In this document: positions 1 through 7,207 of the stretch, piece by piece
Position numbering within the stretch: position 1 is the first letter of the stretch
Layout: each line of letters begins with the position of its first letter
Origin: a bacterium
GTDB taxonomy: Bacteria; Patescibacteriota; Microgenomatia; UBA1400; PJMF01
Assembly: GCA_017431625.1 (NCBI GenBank)
Contig: JAFRKQ010000027.1
Coordinates: 1-46,780 of the forward strand
DNA: 46,780 nt
Direction: 5' to 3'
Notes under the pieces: model-generated
Seen by the model: the letters and a program-made list of their open reading frames with translations, nothing else
What the model was told of the DNA's origin: nothing
The model's database searches: none
Translations under genes and position numbers: made by a program

Positions 1-2
1 CA

Positions 3-56
3 AATAAGCTGGTTCTCACCGCACGCTATTTGAGAAAACAACAAAAACTGCCATGA
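3..56 (+). CDS. possible C-terminal tail of a gene entering from the left
   Basis: Frame 3 is open from the window edge and encodes about 17 residues ending in a basic segment (ARYLRKQQKLP) before TGA at 54-56. A basic tail is typical of a protein C terminus, but the piece is too short to assign. Positions 57-158 hold no gene or terminator that I can see. The next gene is convergent. Confidence 0.25.
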   Translation, partial: NKLVLTARYLRKQQKLP

Positions 57-158
57 AAAACCAACGCAAAATGACACTTAACTCCAAAAAAGATTCAATT
101 AAAAACGTGTAAGATATGTTCGTTAATCCAACATTGTACGACCTGAGTACATTTTGGA

Positions 159-2048
159 CTAAATAGCCTCAAATCTATCCACCAATTGTAAACTTGTCGT
201 AGCTTCCGTCACCTCAACTCGGTAAATATCACCCATCATCGCCGAATTAGTCGCGGCTAGCGTTGCTAAATGTTCTTGCCATAAAGAATGATCAGCCAAA
301 TTGACCAGATAGTCATAGTCTGACAATCGTTGACTCCAATGGACAATTGACTCGGAGCTAAGTTTTTGAGATTCATAGGCTAAGTAGTCAAACAGCAATG
401 ACTGCGAATAAAAACTAGTCATTGTTTGCCAATAACTAGATGGTAAATCGTTGGGCAGAGGATATAGTAACAAAACCCGCTTATATGGTGCCACCAATTG
501 ATCGAGTTGTTGGGCTAGTGTTTTTTGTGCTTGCCATGGCGTATGCAGCAGTCCTTGCGGTAAGATCCTCACTCCTGATTCACTTGTTCCTAAGATAAAA
601 ATCGCTATCGTCGCTAGACAAAAACAATTTACTGACAAGCGCCGATGCCCGCATTGGCTGTGCCAATACCACCAACTGCCTAACAGCCACAAAGCTACCA
701 TTGTGGTATATGAAGACAAATAACGATTGAGGCTAGCCAAACTTTTAACTTCTGCGGACTCAAAACAAAAACAGTAAAGAATAAATAAAACCACAGCATA
801 CGCTAGTCCACCGCCAAAAACTATCAAGCTCCATAACCACGTTTGACCCGTGGTCAAATGTTGACGATACTGTAAATGTAAGCAATAAATAGTTGTGATA
901 GCAAGTAACAGAAAACTAACACAGTGAATGCGCACTGGTAAGCGTACTAATGGCATAGTCACGAGTGCAGTCGCGAACCTTTTAACCAATTCATAGCCTT
1001 CAGAGCCGTGAGTAAAAAACTCTTTCAAGAGTGATAGCGAGATCCGATTGAGATCGAATTGACCGGAAATTCCCTGACTCGTCACCAAATGTCGCCACCA
1101 GTAATAATTGACTGCCAAAGTCACTCCTGTCAACAGCCAAATCCACAAATGCAACCAACGACTTTTGGGCGAGTATTTTTTTGCTGACATTACCAGCATC
1201 GCTAGCCACAATGACATGGCCAAACAGGCAAAAAATAGACCAATTTGCTTGCTTAAAACCAAAGCGGTCAGCGTCAAGGCTATAACTGTTAGTCGCCGGC
1301 CTGACCACGAAGTTTGCATGAGGGAAATTGTCAACAAGACGTATGCGCTCATCACGCCAATGATAATATCGGTATAAATGGTGTGGTAAATACCATATGG
1401 ATCCAGACAAAAAAGCAAACCAATTGCTGCTAGACACATACCTATTACTAGCGGCCAAGTGGTTTTATGTAAACGACGTGGCCACAGCTCAGCCGCGGGC
1501 GGTATAATAAAACTCAACAATAAAGTGTGCAAACTCACAGTTAGTAAACCCTCACGAAAACCACCGGTAAGGCGACACCACCACCACTCCCACAATGATA
1601 AAAAAGGTGGGTATTCTCGATGACTAATCAGTGTTGAGAGCGGTTCGAGGTAGAATTTATCAAGTCTTACCATTTCTTTCACCATTTTGCCCCAATGTGC
1701 CAACTCGTCCCAAACAGCCAGCTGTCGGCCGCCATCAAGCAGTAGGCATAAGGCGTACAGACAGATAAACGCCCATAAGCCAGGAGTGAAAATCAATTGC
1801 CGGTGATGGCGACGGCCTGCGTGCCAAGGTGAAAAATACAAGATAGGTGCGGCAGCAGCGATTAAGACGAGCAGGTAGAATCCAGGCTCAAATGAGCCAA
1901 AAACAAGTTGGCTGACGTAAATTAATAAACAAGTGACAATAAATGTGGGCGCTAATGTATAGCCAAAAGGCCGATCAAATGTAATCGCCGCACTCATACC
2001 CAAACAAACACAGGCTAATAGTGGCACAAGATAGGTTATCAGTATCAT
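159..2048 (-). CDS. multi-spanning GT-C type membrane glycosyltransferase (putative)
   Basis: This is a 629-residue integral membrane protein with about ten hydrophobic spans, followed by a soluble C-terminal domain of roughly 130 residues. An acidic WDELAHWG motif lies in the first extracytoplasmic loop, with a YPP motif further on. This layout is typical of GT-C fold glycosyltransferases (PMT/ArnT-like), which use lipid-linked sugars on the outer face of the membrane. The longer reading frame begins upstream at 2099, but I place the start at the ATG at 2048. A perfect TATAAT lies exactly 7 nt before that ATG, so the transcript should be leaderless. Substrate is unknown; an O-antigen ligase or an uncharacterised membrane protein are alternatives. 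Confidence 0.7.
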   Translation of the reverse strand: MILITYLVPLLACVCLGMSAAITFDRPFGYTLAPTFIVTCLLIYVSQLVFGSFEPGFYLLVLIAAAAPILYFSPWHAGRRHHRQLIFTPGLWAFICLYALCLLLDGGRQLAVWDELAHWGKMVKEMVRLDKFYLEPLSTLISHREYPPFLSLWEWWWCRLTGGFREGLLTVSLHTLLLSFIIPPAAELWPRRLHKTTWPLVIGMCLAAIGLLFCLDPYGIYHTIYTDIIIGVMSAYVLLTISLMQTSWSGRRLTVIALTLTALVLSKQIGLFFACLAMSLWLAMLVMSAKKYSPKSRWLHLWIWLLTGVTLAVNYYWWRHLVTSQGISGQFDLNRISLSLLKEFFTHGSEGYELVKRFATALVTMPLVRLPVRIHCVSFLLLAITTIYCLHLQYRQHLTTGQTWLWSLIVFGGGLAYAVVLFILYCFCFESAEVKSLASLNRYLSSYTTMVALWLLGSWWYWHSQCGHRRLSVNCFCLATIAIFILGTSESGVRILPQGLLHTPWQAQKTLAQQLDQLVAPYKRVLLLYPLPNDLPSSYWQTMTSFYSQSLLFDYLAYESQKLSSESIVHWSQRLSDYDYLVNLADHSLWQEHLATLAATNSAMMGDIYRVEVTEATTSLQLVDRFEAI

Positions 2049-2055
2049 AAAGTGT

Positions 2056-2061
2056 ATTATA
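2056..2061 (-). promoter_or_regulatory. -10 box of the GT-C gene, 7 nt from its ATG
   Basis: The minus strand reads TGGTATAAT, an extended -10 box, then 7 nt, then ATG. Transcription starting about 7 nt after the -10 would begin at the start codon. Confidence 0.7.
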
Positions 2062-2134
2062 CCACACAAAAAGTTGCCATTATGAATCGCTTTTGCCACC
2101 CAAAATTACTCGCCAAATTATCTCATTTTGGGTG

Positions 2135-2140
2135 TATAAT
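2135..2140 (+). promoter_or_regulatory. -10 box of tRNA-Leu
   Basis: TATAAT preceded by TG, 24 nt upstream of the mature tRNA 5' end. There is no other promoter-like sequence between it and the tRNA. Confidence 0.6.
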
Positions 2141-2164
2141 ACACAAGTTCTTTGTGTGATTAAT

Positions 2165-2246
2165 GCCCAGGTGGTGAAATTGGTATACACGTACGCTTGA
2201 GGTGCGTATGCCGAAAGGTGTGAAGGTTCAAGTCCTTTCCTGGGCA
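2165..2246 (+). tRNA. tRNA-Leu (anticodon GAG)
   Basis: The acceptor stem GCCCAGG pairs with CCTGGGC at 2239-2245, followed by discriminator A. The anticodon stem TACGC/GCGTA encloses the loop TTGAGGT, giving anticodon GAG, which reads CUC/CUU leucine codons. An extended variable arm around 2209-2221 fits a class II tRNA, and the T loop is TTCAAGT. The CCA end is not encoded (CAG follows the discriminator), so a CCA-adding enzyme is needed. Confidence 0.95.
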
Positions 2247-2288
2247 CAGATGATTGATACGAGCCAGTAATTTACCGGTTTTTATTTG

Positions 2289-2584
2289 TCAGTGTTGGAT
2301 TGTCTGCGCCAAATCCCGAGCGACAGTTTCATCCAAGGTCAAAGCATCATACGCTTGACCGTCGGCGTTCACCAAAATCCCAGAAGTGAGATCTTCATTG
2401 AAATAATAGCCGTAAGTTTTATTTTCACTAGCGAAAATCTGAGTATAACTAGTGCCGTCGGCGGTGGTGGCATCTTCAGTGGTGAAGGTACCGTAGTCAT
2501 AACGGCCGAGTTCATAGATGGCGTAAATGACGTCACCAGTATCGTTTCTAAATTCTAAATATTGCCAGTTCCATATCTGTGTGC
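2289..2584 (-). pseudogene. downstream fragment of the frameshifted anchored protein
   Basis: On the minus strand, reading one frame over from the upstream gene, a continuous protein-like sequence of about 98 codons runs to TGA at 2289-2291. It includes stretches such as WNWQYLEFRND, YELGRYDYGTF and DALTLDETVARDL. It has no start of its own and picks up exactly where the upstream reading frame stops. Together with 2548-3489 it would make one protein of about 400 residues. The shift maps to a short CA/TG dinucleotide tract at 2578-2583. Confidence 0.7.
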
Positions 2585-3489
2585 GGATTACCGCTCACAT
2601 ACAGCCCGCCCATATAAGTAAGTGTATCTGGGCTGGGCGCAATTTCACTTGTGAGTTGAGCACTGCCAGACTTCGCAAACTCTATGAAGTGGCCTTCATA
2701 ATCCAGATAAAGCATATCGCCTTCAATGGTGAAATCATAGCGGGCGCTGCCGTCAGTAGTTTGGATGTAATTACTGCCCCAGATAATATTTGTATCGGCC
2801 GTAAGATTGAGCGTGCCTGTGTGATCGGCATTTAGTGTCAGCGTGCCGACATCGGCCCGATAAGTGCCGGGATAATAACTATACATCGTCTGCGACTGGA
2901 AGTCATTATAAGTGATGGAATTAATAAGTTCTGATAAAGTATCGCTGACTGCCATATCCATCCCGTCGTCACCACTGACGTGACTGGTGATTTCAAACAT
3001 GAGCACGCCGTCATTATATTCGCCGGCGATGGCAGTTTGGTTTAAGCCGGAGCTGTCAGTAGCACTATCCATGATGCGCCAATAACCCCATTTATCGCTG
3101 GTACCGGGAAATATCCCTTCAAGCCTCGTGATTGATTCTTGATCGCCCCAGTCAGATGTGAGCTCATATAAAACCTCTTCAGGTTGTTTGGCGGGAATGT
3201 AACTTACGGTCACCATATTGGTGCCGGCAGACTGACCAAGGTAGACAAATTGGGCGGTATGTTCATCAATTTCGCTGGCTTCAATACTGAGAGCATTGTA
3301 GCGGATCTGAAAGCCATCGCTACTCATATAGGTCATATGTTCACGGCCGTCGTCAGTGGCCACCGGCTGTAAGTCAGGAGTAGCACTGCGCCGGGCGAAG
3401 CGGGAGGCGAAAATAATTAATCCGATCACAACTGGTACTATCATTAGGCAGAAAAATATGTTTTTGATGATTTGTTTGTCTTTTTGCAT
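2548..3489 (-). CDS. membrane-anchored extracytoplasmic protein, frameshifted near its 3' end
   Basis: Encodes 313 residues: a short basic N terminus, one membrane span (about residues 9-28, FFCLMIVPVVIGLIIFA) and an extracytoplasmic region rich in Thr, Ser, Asp and Tyr. I recognise no family. The C-terminal part looks like a small beta-rich domain of the kind used to record a parameter value, with repeated Gly-Thr-Tyr turns. The frame ends abruptly at a TAG at 2548, while the sense of the protein continues in another frame down to 2289. A -10 box at 3518-3523 gives a leader of about 20 nt. It is either a disrupted gene, a phase-variable gene or a sequencing error. Confidence 0.7.
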   Translation of the reverse strand: MQKDKQIIKNIFFCLMIVPVVIGLIIFASRFARRSATPDLQPVATDDGREHMTYMSSDGFQIRYNALSIEASEIDEHTAQFVYLGQSAGTNMVTVSYIPAKQPEEVLYELTSDWGDQESITRLEGIFPGTSDKWGYWRIMDSATDSSGLNQTAIAGEYNDGVLMFEITSHVSGDDGMDMAVSDTLSELINSITYNDFQSQTMYSYYPGTYRADVGTLTLNADHTGTLNLTADTNIIWGSNYIQTTDGSARYDFTIEGDMLYLDYEGHFIEFAKSGSAQLTSEIAPSPDTLTYMGGLYVSGNPHTDMELAIFRI

Positions 3490-3517
3490 GGATGATTCGT
3501 TTTAATTTGATAAGGAT

Positions 3518-3523
3518 ATTATA
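3518..3523 (-). promoter_or_regulatory. -10 box of the frameshifted anchored-protein gene
   Basis: The minus strand reads TGGTATAAT, an extended -10, 28 nt before the ATG at 3489. This gives a short leader, unlike the 7-nt arrangement seen elsewhere. Confidence 0.55.
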
Positions 3524-3576
3524 CCACGAAATTTGGTAAATGTGTGCGAAGTTTTAAAAATCAACCACGTGAAAAA

Positions 3577-3640
3577 ATTGATCAAATTTTGTGAACAATT
3601 AAAAAGTGCGGAGCTCTGCGCCGAGCTACGCACTCAATTA
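3577..3640. repeat. dispersed repeat, copy A (partial)
   Basis: It shares about 40 nt (from AATTGATCAAAT through GTGCGGAGCTC) with copy B near 7047. It ends in a hairpin-forming GC-rich module: GTGCG and AGCTC pair with GAGCT and CGCAC across 3606-3633. It lies in the gap between two divergent genes. Confidence 0.7.
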
Positions 3641-3809
3641 TTTCTTTGTAGCTGACAACTATACATTAGTTGAATTGCAAAATGCATTGGTTTTTATTGA
3701 ATTCTATTTATATGTCGCACACAATCGTGTTGTTTGAAAAACTAAAAATTGAAAGATTGGTGAAATGTGTCTTAACGCAAATTGCCGTTTGTTTTGGCAA
3801 TAATCATGA

Positions 3810-3815
3810 TATAAT
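3810..3815 (+). promoter_or_regulatory. extended -10 promoter of the glycine-rich protein transcript
   Basis: TGATATAAT (TG at 3807-3808). It is the only promoter-like site upstream of the gene at 4063 and predicts a start near 3822, about 240 nt before the ATG. Confidence 0.6.
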
Positions 3816-3821
3816 AGTCAC

Positions 3822-4062
3822 AGAACCAGTAAAAATTAGTTGTGGAAGGAGATACTGAGAGAAAACAGATGATGCACCGAATCAACATGAGTTTACGATG
3901 GAAGACAATAGACAGCGAAAAGAAGCGGGGGACGCAGTTCGGCTTTCGCAAGAGGTTGTCTATTGAGGTACCTGTTTAGGTAACTCCGGAGACTAATTTT
4001 TGCTGGTTCGGGTCGGAAAGTCGCCCGTTTCTTTTGGCTATTTCCACATGTGAAAGGTAAAT
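3822..4062 (+). other. long structured 5' leader of the glycine-rich protein gene
   Basis: A leader of about 240 nt, long by the standards of this window. It contains a hairpin at 3965-3986 (GAG-TACCT/AGGTA-CTC) and a second hairpin at 4009-4027 (CGGGT...GCCCG) followed by TTTCTTTT, which resembles an intrinsic terminator just before the gene. A 36-codon ORF, ATG at 3870, occupies part of it but lacks a well-placed ribosome binding site. I could not match it to a known riboswitch. An attenuator or a small RNA read into the gene is possible. Confidence 0.4.
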
Positions 4063-5091
4063 ATGAGAAGTCAATGGCATTGGCGGTGCTTTTTGGTGGC
4101 CACTTCCCTGATCCTGGCGGTGACAACTAGTCAGGCGGCGTCTGGAAATCAGACGATGAAACTTAAGGATGTCGCTTTGAGTAAAGTGATCAAGGTGGGC
4201 AATATCAAATTTGTCAAAGTTGGGAGCAATCAATATCTGGCCCTTGATTTGTGTCCGGACGGTAGCAATTACTCCAGTTTTTATAAAGGCTGCGTAGTCA
4301 AGACGACGGATTTTGCCTATACTGGTAGTGAGCAGACGTTTAGTGCACCAGCAGATGGATATTATGTGCTAGAGGCGTGGGGAGCGCAGGGAAAAACTGC
4401 TTATAGCGGGATCGCTGGGATGGGTGGCTACGCCATTGGTGCTGTATACCTTTATCAAAATGATCCTCTATACGTTGTAGTGGGGAGTCAAAGCTATAAT
4501 GGCGCTGGCAAGGGTATTGCTGGCGGTGGGGCGACACATATAGCCAGTTTTGGTCGTGGTGAAATATCAAACTATAAAGAAAGTATTGATGAGCTGGTGA
4601 TTGTCGCCGGCGGCGGCGGAGGTGGTGAAAGTGCTATTGGCGGTTCAGGTGGTGGATTTATAGGCAATAATGGCAGCAACCATCGAAATAACTATAATAA
4701 TGGTGATGGCGGCTCACAAAATGCTGGTGGTGCAGGTAGAATTAATAATGGCAAAAATCCGAGTGGCAATATTAATGGTGCTTTTGGACAAGGTGGTAAT
4801 GGCAAGTCGAGTGACCAAGGTGCTGGCGGTGGTGGCGGCTTCTATGGTGGCGGGGGTACAACATATGCTGGTGGCGGTGGTGGTGGCTCAGGTTACATCA
4901 GTAGTTCAGCACTGCTGAGTCTCACTAATTTTCCCAAACATATGACCTGTTATGAATGTCTGGAGTCAACCAATAGTGCTACTTTAACATTTTCCAGCAC
5001 TTGCGCCAGCGAAACGCCTACTACTGATTGTGCCAAAACCGGCAATGGTGCCGCGCGTATCACCCAACTTTCAGTTTATCTGGGAATTTAA
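4063..5091 (+). CDS. secreted glycine-rich protein (Gly_rich/ALK-type domain)
   Basis: 342 residues. A cleavable signal peptide occupies about residues 1-25 (ending TTSQA-ASG). A domain matching the bacterial glycine-rich protein family follows: F-Y-TGSEQTFSAPADGYY, LEAWGAQG, a GGYA...LYVVVGSQ strand, GGGATHIA, VIVAGGGGGGG, and then long Gly/Asn-rich loops. Related domains occur in secreted bacterial proteins and in the extracellular region of ALK/LTK receptors, where they form polyglycine helix bundles. Cys pairs flank the domain (residues ~66/77 and the C-terminal CYEC, C, C). The ATG has AAAGG 6 nt upstream. It probably acts at the cell surface; its binding partner is unknown. Confidence 0.75.
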   Translation: MRSQWHWRCFLVATSLILAVTTSQAASGNQTMKLKDVALSKVIKVGNIKFVKVGSNQYLALDLCPDGSNYSSFYKGCVVKTTDFAYTGSEQTFSAPADGYYVLEAWGAQGKTAYSGIAGMGGYAIGAVYLYQNDPLYVVVGSQSYNGAGKGIAGGGATHIASFGRGEISNYKESIDELVIVAGGGGGGESAIGGSGGGFIGNNGSNHRNNYNNGDGGSQNAGGAGRINNGKNPSGNINGAFGQGGNGKSSDQGAGGGGGFYGGGGTTYAGGGGGGSGYISSSALLSLTNFPKHMTCYECLESTNSATLTFSSTCASETPTTDCAKTGNGAARITQLSVYLGI

Positions 5092-5096
5092 GTTTT

Positions 5097-5126
5097 GCAG
5101 TCTTAATACTTTTCTTATTTCGTTTC
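5097..5126 (+). other. recurrent pre-terminator element, copy 1
   Basis: The 30 nt immediately after the glycine-rich gene share the core CTTTTCTTATTTCGTTTC with the candidate small RNA at 27188-27217 and with the sequence after rpsI. In each case a hairpin terminator follows directly. Confidence 0.65.
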
Positions 5127-5166
5127 CACCTAGCCTTCACTCAAAAGAGTGAGGGCTGGGTGTTTT
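5127..5166 (+). terminator. intrinsic terminator after the glycine-rich gene
   Basis: A long hairpin with CACCTAGCC...CACTC pairing with GAGTG...GGCTGGGTG around an AAAA loop, followed by TTTT. Confidence 0.8.
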
Positions 5167-5316
5167 GGCCTGTGGAGACATCATCACAATTAATGGCCAA
5201 TAATGCTAAACATATTCTGAATTAGGCACGATACATTTCGGACTTTAGAAAGTTGCCAAATGCGACAATTAAATATAAATATGGTCAAACACATTTGAGA
5301 CTGAGAAAGGGCTCAA

Positions 5317-5454
5317 ATGGATATTTTTAATATCTTACCAGTGCCAGACCAGCGGTATAATACCGGGACGAAAAGACTGGCAAATATGTTTGATTTTGAG
5401 AAAAATGCGGCGGCACCAAATATGTGGTTGCAAAACCAATTGTATATTGTATAA
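5317..5454 (+). CDS. small ORF, 45 residues, unknown
   Basis: The ATG at 5317 is preceded by GAGAAAGGG at a suitable Shine-Dalgarno distance. The 45-residue product has no membrane segment and contains PDQRYNTGTKRLANMFDFEK. Its TAA overlaps the -10 box of the next gene, so transcription and translation of the two could interfere. It resembles no family I know and may be a chance ORF. Confidence 0.35.
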   Translation: MDIFNILPVPDQRYNTGTKRLANMFDFEKNAAAPNMWLQNQLYIV

Positions 5455-5455
5455 T
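5450..5455 (+). promoter_or_regulatory. -10 box 7 nt before the next gene
   Basis: TATAAT followed by exactly 7 nt and the ATG at 5463. Confidence 0.65.
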
Positions 5456-5462
5456 GCATTTT

Positions 5463-6377
5463 ATGCTTGGCAAGAAGATTAAAAATAATAAGCTCCACAA
5501 AAAATGGGTGAAGTTTGTGTTGGTCGGCATAATCGCTTTGTTTGTTTTAGCTGTAATTGGCGGTGGAATTTGTTTTAATAATCAACTGTGTCGTCTATAC
5601 TCTTCATTTGTTTTATCAATGGTTACCAGTCGCTACCCAAAATTAAAAATTTACATGCTGACTCATTATAGCGACGATCAGCAAAATGAATCTTTTGCCC
5701 ATGATAATTATAGAAGCGGGTATGCTACCCCGCAGCCCATAGTGCCAATGTCTACCAATCGATTGTGGCAGTACGCTAATGCGCTTGACATGAAAGAGTA
5801 CAGCCTTTGTAGACTAAATCGTATGCAAGTTGTCGATGAAGATCGCCCAGGACAATGGCGACAAGGATATAGCTATGGCGAGCAAAAAACCTGCAATCAC
5901 GATATGATGATCGTCATTAGTAATGCCGGCATGGACGGCGGCGAGTGTGTGAACGGAGAGTTGACCGGCGATGAGTTTTATATTACATATGCCGTACGGA
6001 TGGACAATCGTTATCGGGTCTATACGCCTTCATGTACGGTAAAAAGTAAGGATGAAATATGTCATGAGTATGAGTATGAGGATGTGTTATTCGGCGATCT
6101 TAATGTTATATCAAGTGGATGTTCCCTTTTTAATGAATTTGTAATAGATGGCCCATTTTCTGCTATTGACGACCATCATCTTCAAGCAAAATGGGTACTA
6201 GATGGAATGTATACATTCGAATTTAATGACGAGCGTCAACCCGTGTATGCAAAATTAGTAACAATCGATAATGATACGACTCATGTGCAGTCTGATTTTT
6301 ATATTAATCAAGCTTCGTTGTCATTGATGATCCCCGAAGAAGTGGTGCGTGCCGCCACACCAAAAAATGGTAATTAA
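5463..6377 (+). CDS. membrane-anchored extracytoplasmic protein, unknown
   Basis: 304 residues. A Lys/Asn-rich N terminus (LGKKIKNNKLHKKW) is followed by one strong membrane span at about residues 16-38. The rest is a soluble region with about eight Cys residues, including CNHD, GGECVNGE, SCTVKSKDEICHEY and SGCSLFNEF, which suggests disulfide bonds outside the cell. I recognise no domain. The open frame extends 13 codons further upstream, but the TATAAT 7 nt before the ATG at 5463 makes that the likely leaderless start. A palindromic terminator follows. Confidence 0.7.
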   Translation: MLGKKIKNNKLHKKWVKFVLVGIIALFVLAVIGGGICFNNQLCRLYSSFVLSMVTSRYPKLKIYMLTHYSDDQQNESFAHDNYRSGYATPQPIVPMSTNRLWQYANALDMKEYSLCRLNRMQVVDEDRPGQWRQGYSYGEQKTCNHDMMIVISNAGMDGGECVNGELTGDEFYITYAVRMDNRYRVYTPSCTVKSKDEICHEYEYEDVLFGDLNVISSGCSLFNEFVIDGPFSAIDDHHLQAKWVLDGMYTFEFNDERQPVYAKLVTIDNDTTHVQSDFYINQASLSLMIPEEVVRAATPKNGN

Positions 6378-6392
6378 AGTAGCCATGTCGTC

Positions 6393-6420
6393 GTGCTCAA
6401 TAGCTATTGAGCACATTTTG
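6393..6420 (+). terminator. palindromic terminator
   Basis: A perfect 22-base palindrome at 6393-6414 (GTGCTCAATAG and its reverse complement, no loop bases) followed by ATTTTGT. It sits between a plus-strand gene end and a minus-strand gene end and could serve both. Confidence 0.6.
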
Positions 6421-6474
6421 TCTATATAGCCGCGCTACAGTATTAAATGTCAATAATCTTTGATATAAAGACAA

Positions 6475-6783
6475 TTAATCTAAAAAGAATTGAAGCAAAG
6501 CAGACAGAAGCGAGAAATAAAAGTAACTACTGCCGAGACCAGTGACACACATGATGAGGCGCACGCAATAACGCACACAATTATTGTTTTGATAATAAGT
6601 CGCGAGCATTAATTCGTTTGGAATAAGATCACAATAGTCTACGTGTCGATACCAATCCACACACAGGACGACAACAACTAACAAACTTGCAATCGCGAGT
6701 AAACTGTAAGGAAAATGAGTAAAAGACAAACCAATATGCGCACTCCAAAACAAAATCAAGTCATATAAAAAGTTTTCTAGCAT
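6475..6783 (-). CDS. small membrane protein, unknown
   Basis: About 102 residues from the ATG at 6783, or 105 from a GTG at 6792. There are two to three hydrophobic stretches (FPYSLLAIASLLVVVVLCV and a C-terminal YFYFSLLSALLQFFL), with a short Asp/Asn/Tyr-rich loop between them. No family is recognised. Its start overlaps the end of the 35-codon ORF at 6777-6884, so it may be translationally coupled, or the two may be halves of one frameshifted gene. Confidence 0.5.
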   Translation of the reverse strand: MLENFLYDLILFWSAHIGLSFTHFPYSLLAIASLLVVVVLCVDWYRHVDYCDLIPNELMLATYYQNNNCVRYCVRLIMCVTGLGSSYFYFSLLSALLQFFLD

Positions 6784-6884
6784 ATATTGCACGCCGCCAC
6801 CAGCAAAATGCTGTATAGCCCTGTCTTGTCAAGATTAATTGCAACCGAGCTTGTTTTTGTGGTAAATGGTGGCGTTTTTGTCAT
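6777..6884 (-). CDS. short leaderless ORF upstream of the small membrane protein
   Basis: 35 residues (MTKTPPFTTKTSS..., ending GLYSILLVAACNIC). A good promoter sits directly upstream: TTGACA, 17 nt, TATATT, then 9 nt to the ATG. Its stop codon overlaps the start of the next ORF. The hydrophobic C-terminal stretch would extend the first span of that protein if the frames were joined. Confidence 0.35.
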   Translation of the reverse strand: MTKTPPFTTKTSSVAINLDKTGLYSILLVAACNIC

Positions 6885-6893
6885 ATTATAAAT

Positions 6894-6922
6894 AATATAC
6901 TATAGTTTGATCTTGGTGTCAA
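6894..6922 (-). promoter_or_regulatory. promoter of the short ORF and small membrane protein
   Basis: Minus strand: TTGACA (6922-6917), 17-nt spacer, TATATT (6899-6894). The ATG at 6884 lies 9 nt beyond the -10. Confidence 0.55.
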
Positions 6923-6983
6923 GATATTAGTTTTGCTCTTGTGGGAACGTGCAATGAATATTAAAATCAAGTTAAATAACAAA

Positions 6984-7119
6984 AACACCATTTTTGTCAC
7001 CAAAAACCAGAGGTACACGTTTAACACGCGTTTAACAAAAATGTCAAATTGATCAAATTATGTGAACAATTAAAAAGTGCGGAGCTCCGCACATAGCTCG
7101 GCAGTCAATTGTTTTTGGC
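6984..7119. repeat. dispersed repeat, copy B
   Basis: It contains the conserved segment with CCAGAGGT and the direct repeat CGTTTAACACGCGTTTAAC found in copies C and D. It then has the TGTGAACAATTAAAAAGTGC segment of copy A. It ends with a perfect 16-base palindrome at 7077-7092 (GTGCGGAGCTCCGCAC). The end module is an inverted version of the 5' module of copies C and D. Confidence 0.8.
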
Positions 7120-7207
7120 AACCGATTAAACATCACGCCATTATTTTGAGTAATCACCGCCTCGTCGTCAACAATTCATAAATTATAGCCAATACTTGTG
7201 GTGACTA

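Noticed and set aside
2286-2835. Plus-strand ORFs opposite the frameshifted anchored protein gene
   Set aside because: They mirror the coding strand of a clearly protein-like minus-strand gene and have no ribosome site or promoter.
3822-4062. Cyclic-di-GMP riboswitch before the glycine-rich gene
   Set aside because: GGGGGACGC superficially recalls that aptamer, but the other conserved segments and the expected pairing are not present.
4511-4890. Possible tandem DNA repeat or CRISPR-like pattern of GGTGGC units
   Set aside because: The units are short glycine codons inside a recognised protein domain. There are no regular repeat-spacer lengths and no cas genes.
4670-4918. Met/Val-rich ORF inside the glycine-rich gene
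   Set aside because: It is a frame shadow of GGT/GGC-rich codons and has no signals of its own.
6951-7119. CRISPR array made of the dispersed repeats
   Set aside because: Copies are kilobases apart, ~140 bp long and in mixed modular order; there are no spacers of constant length.
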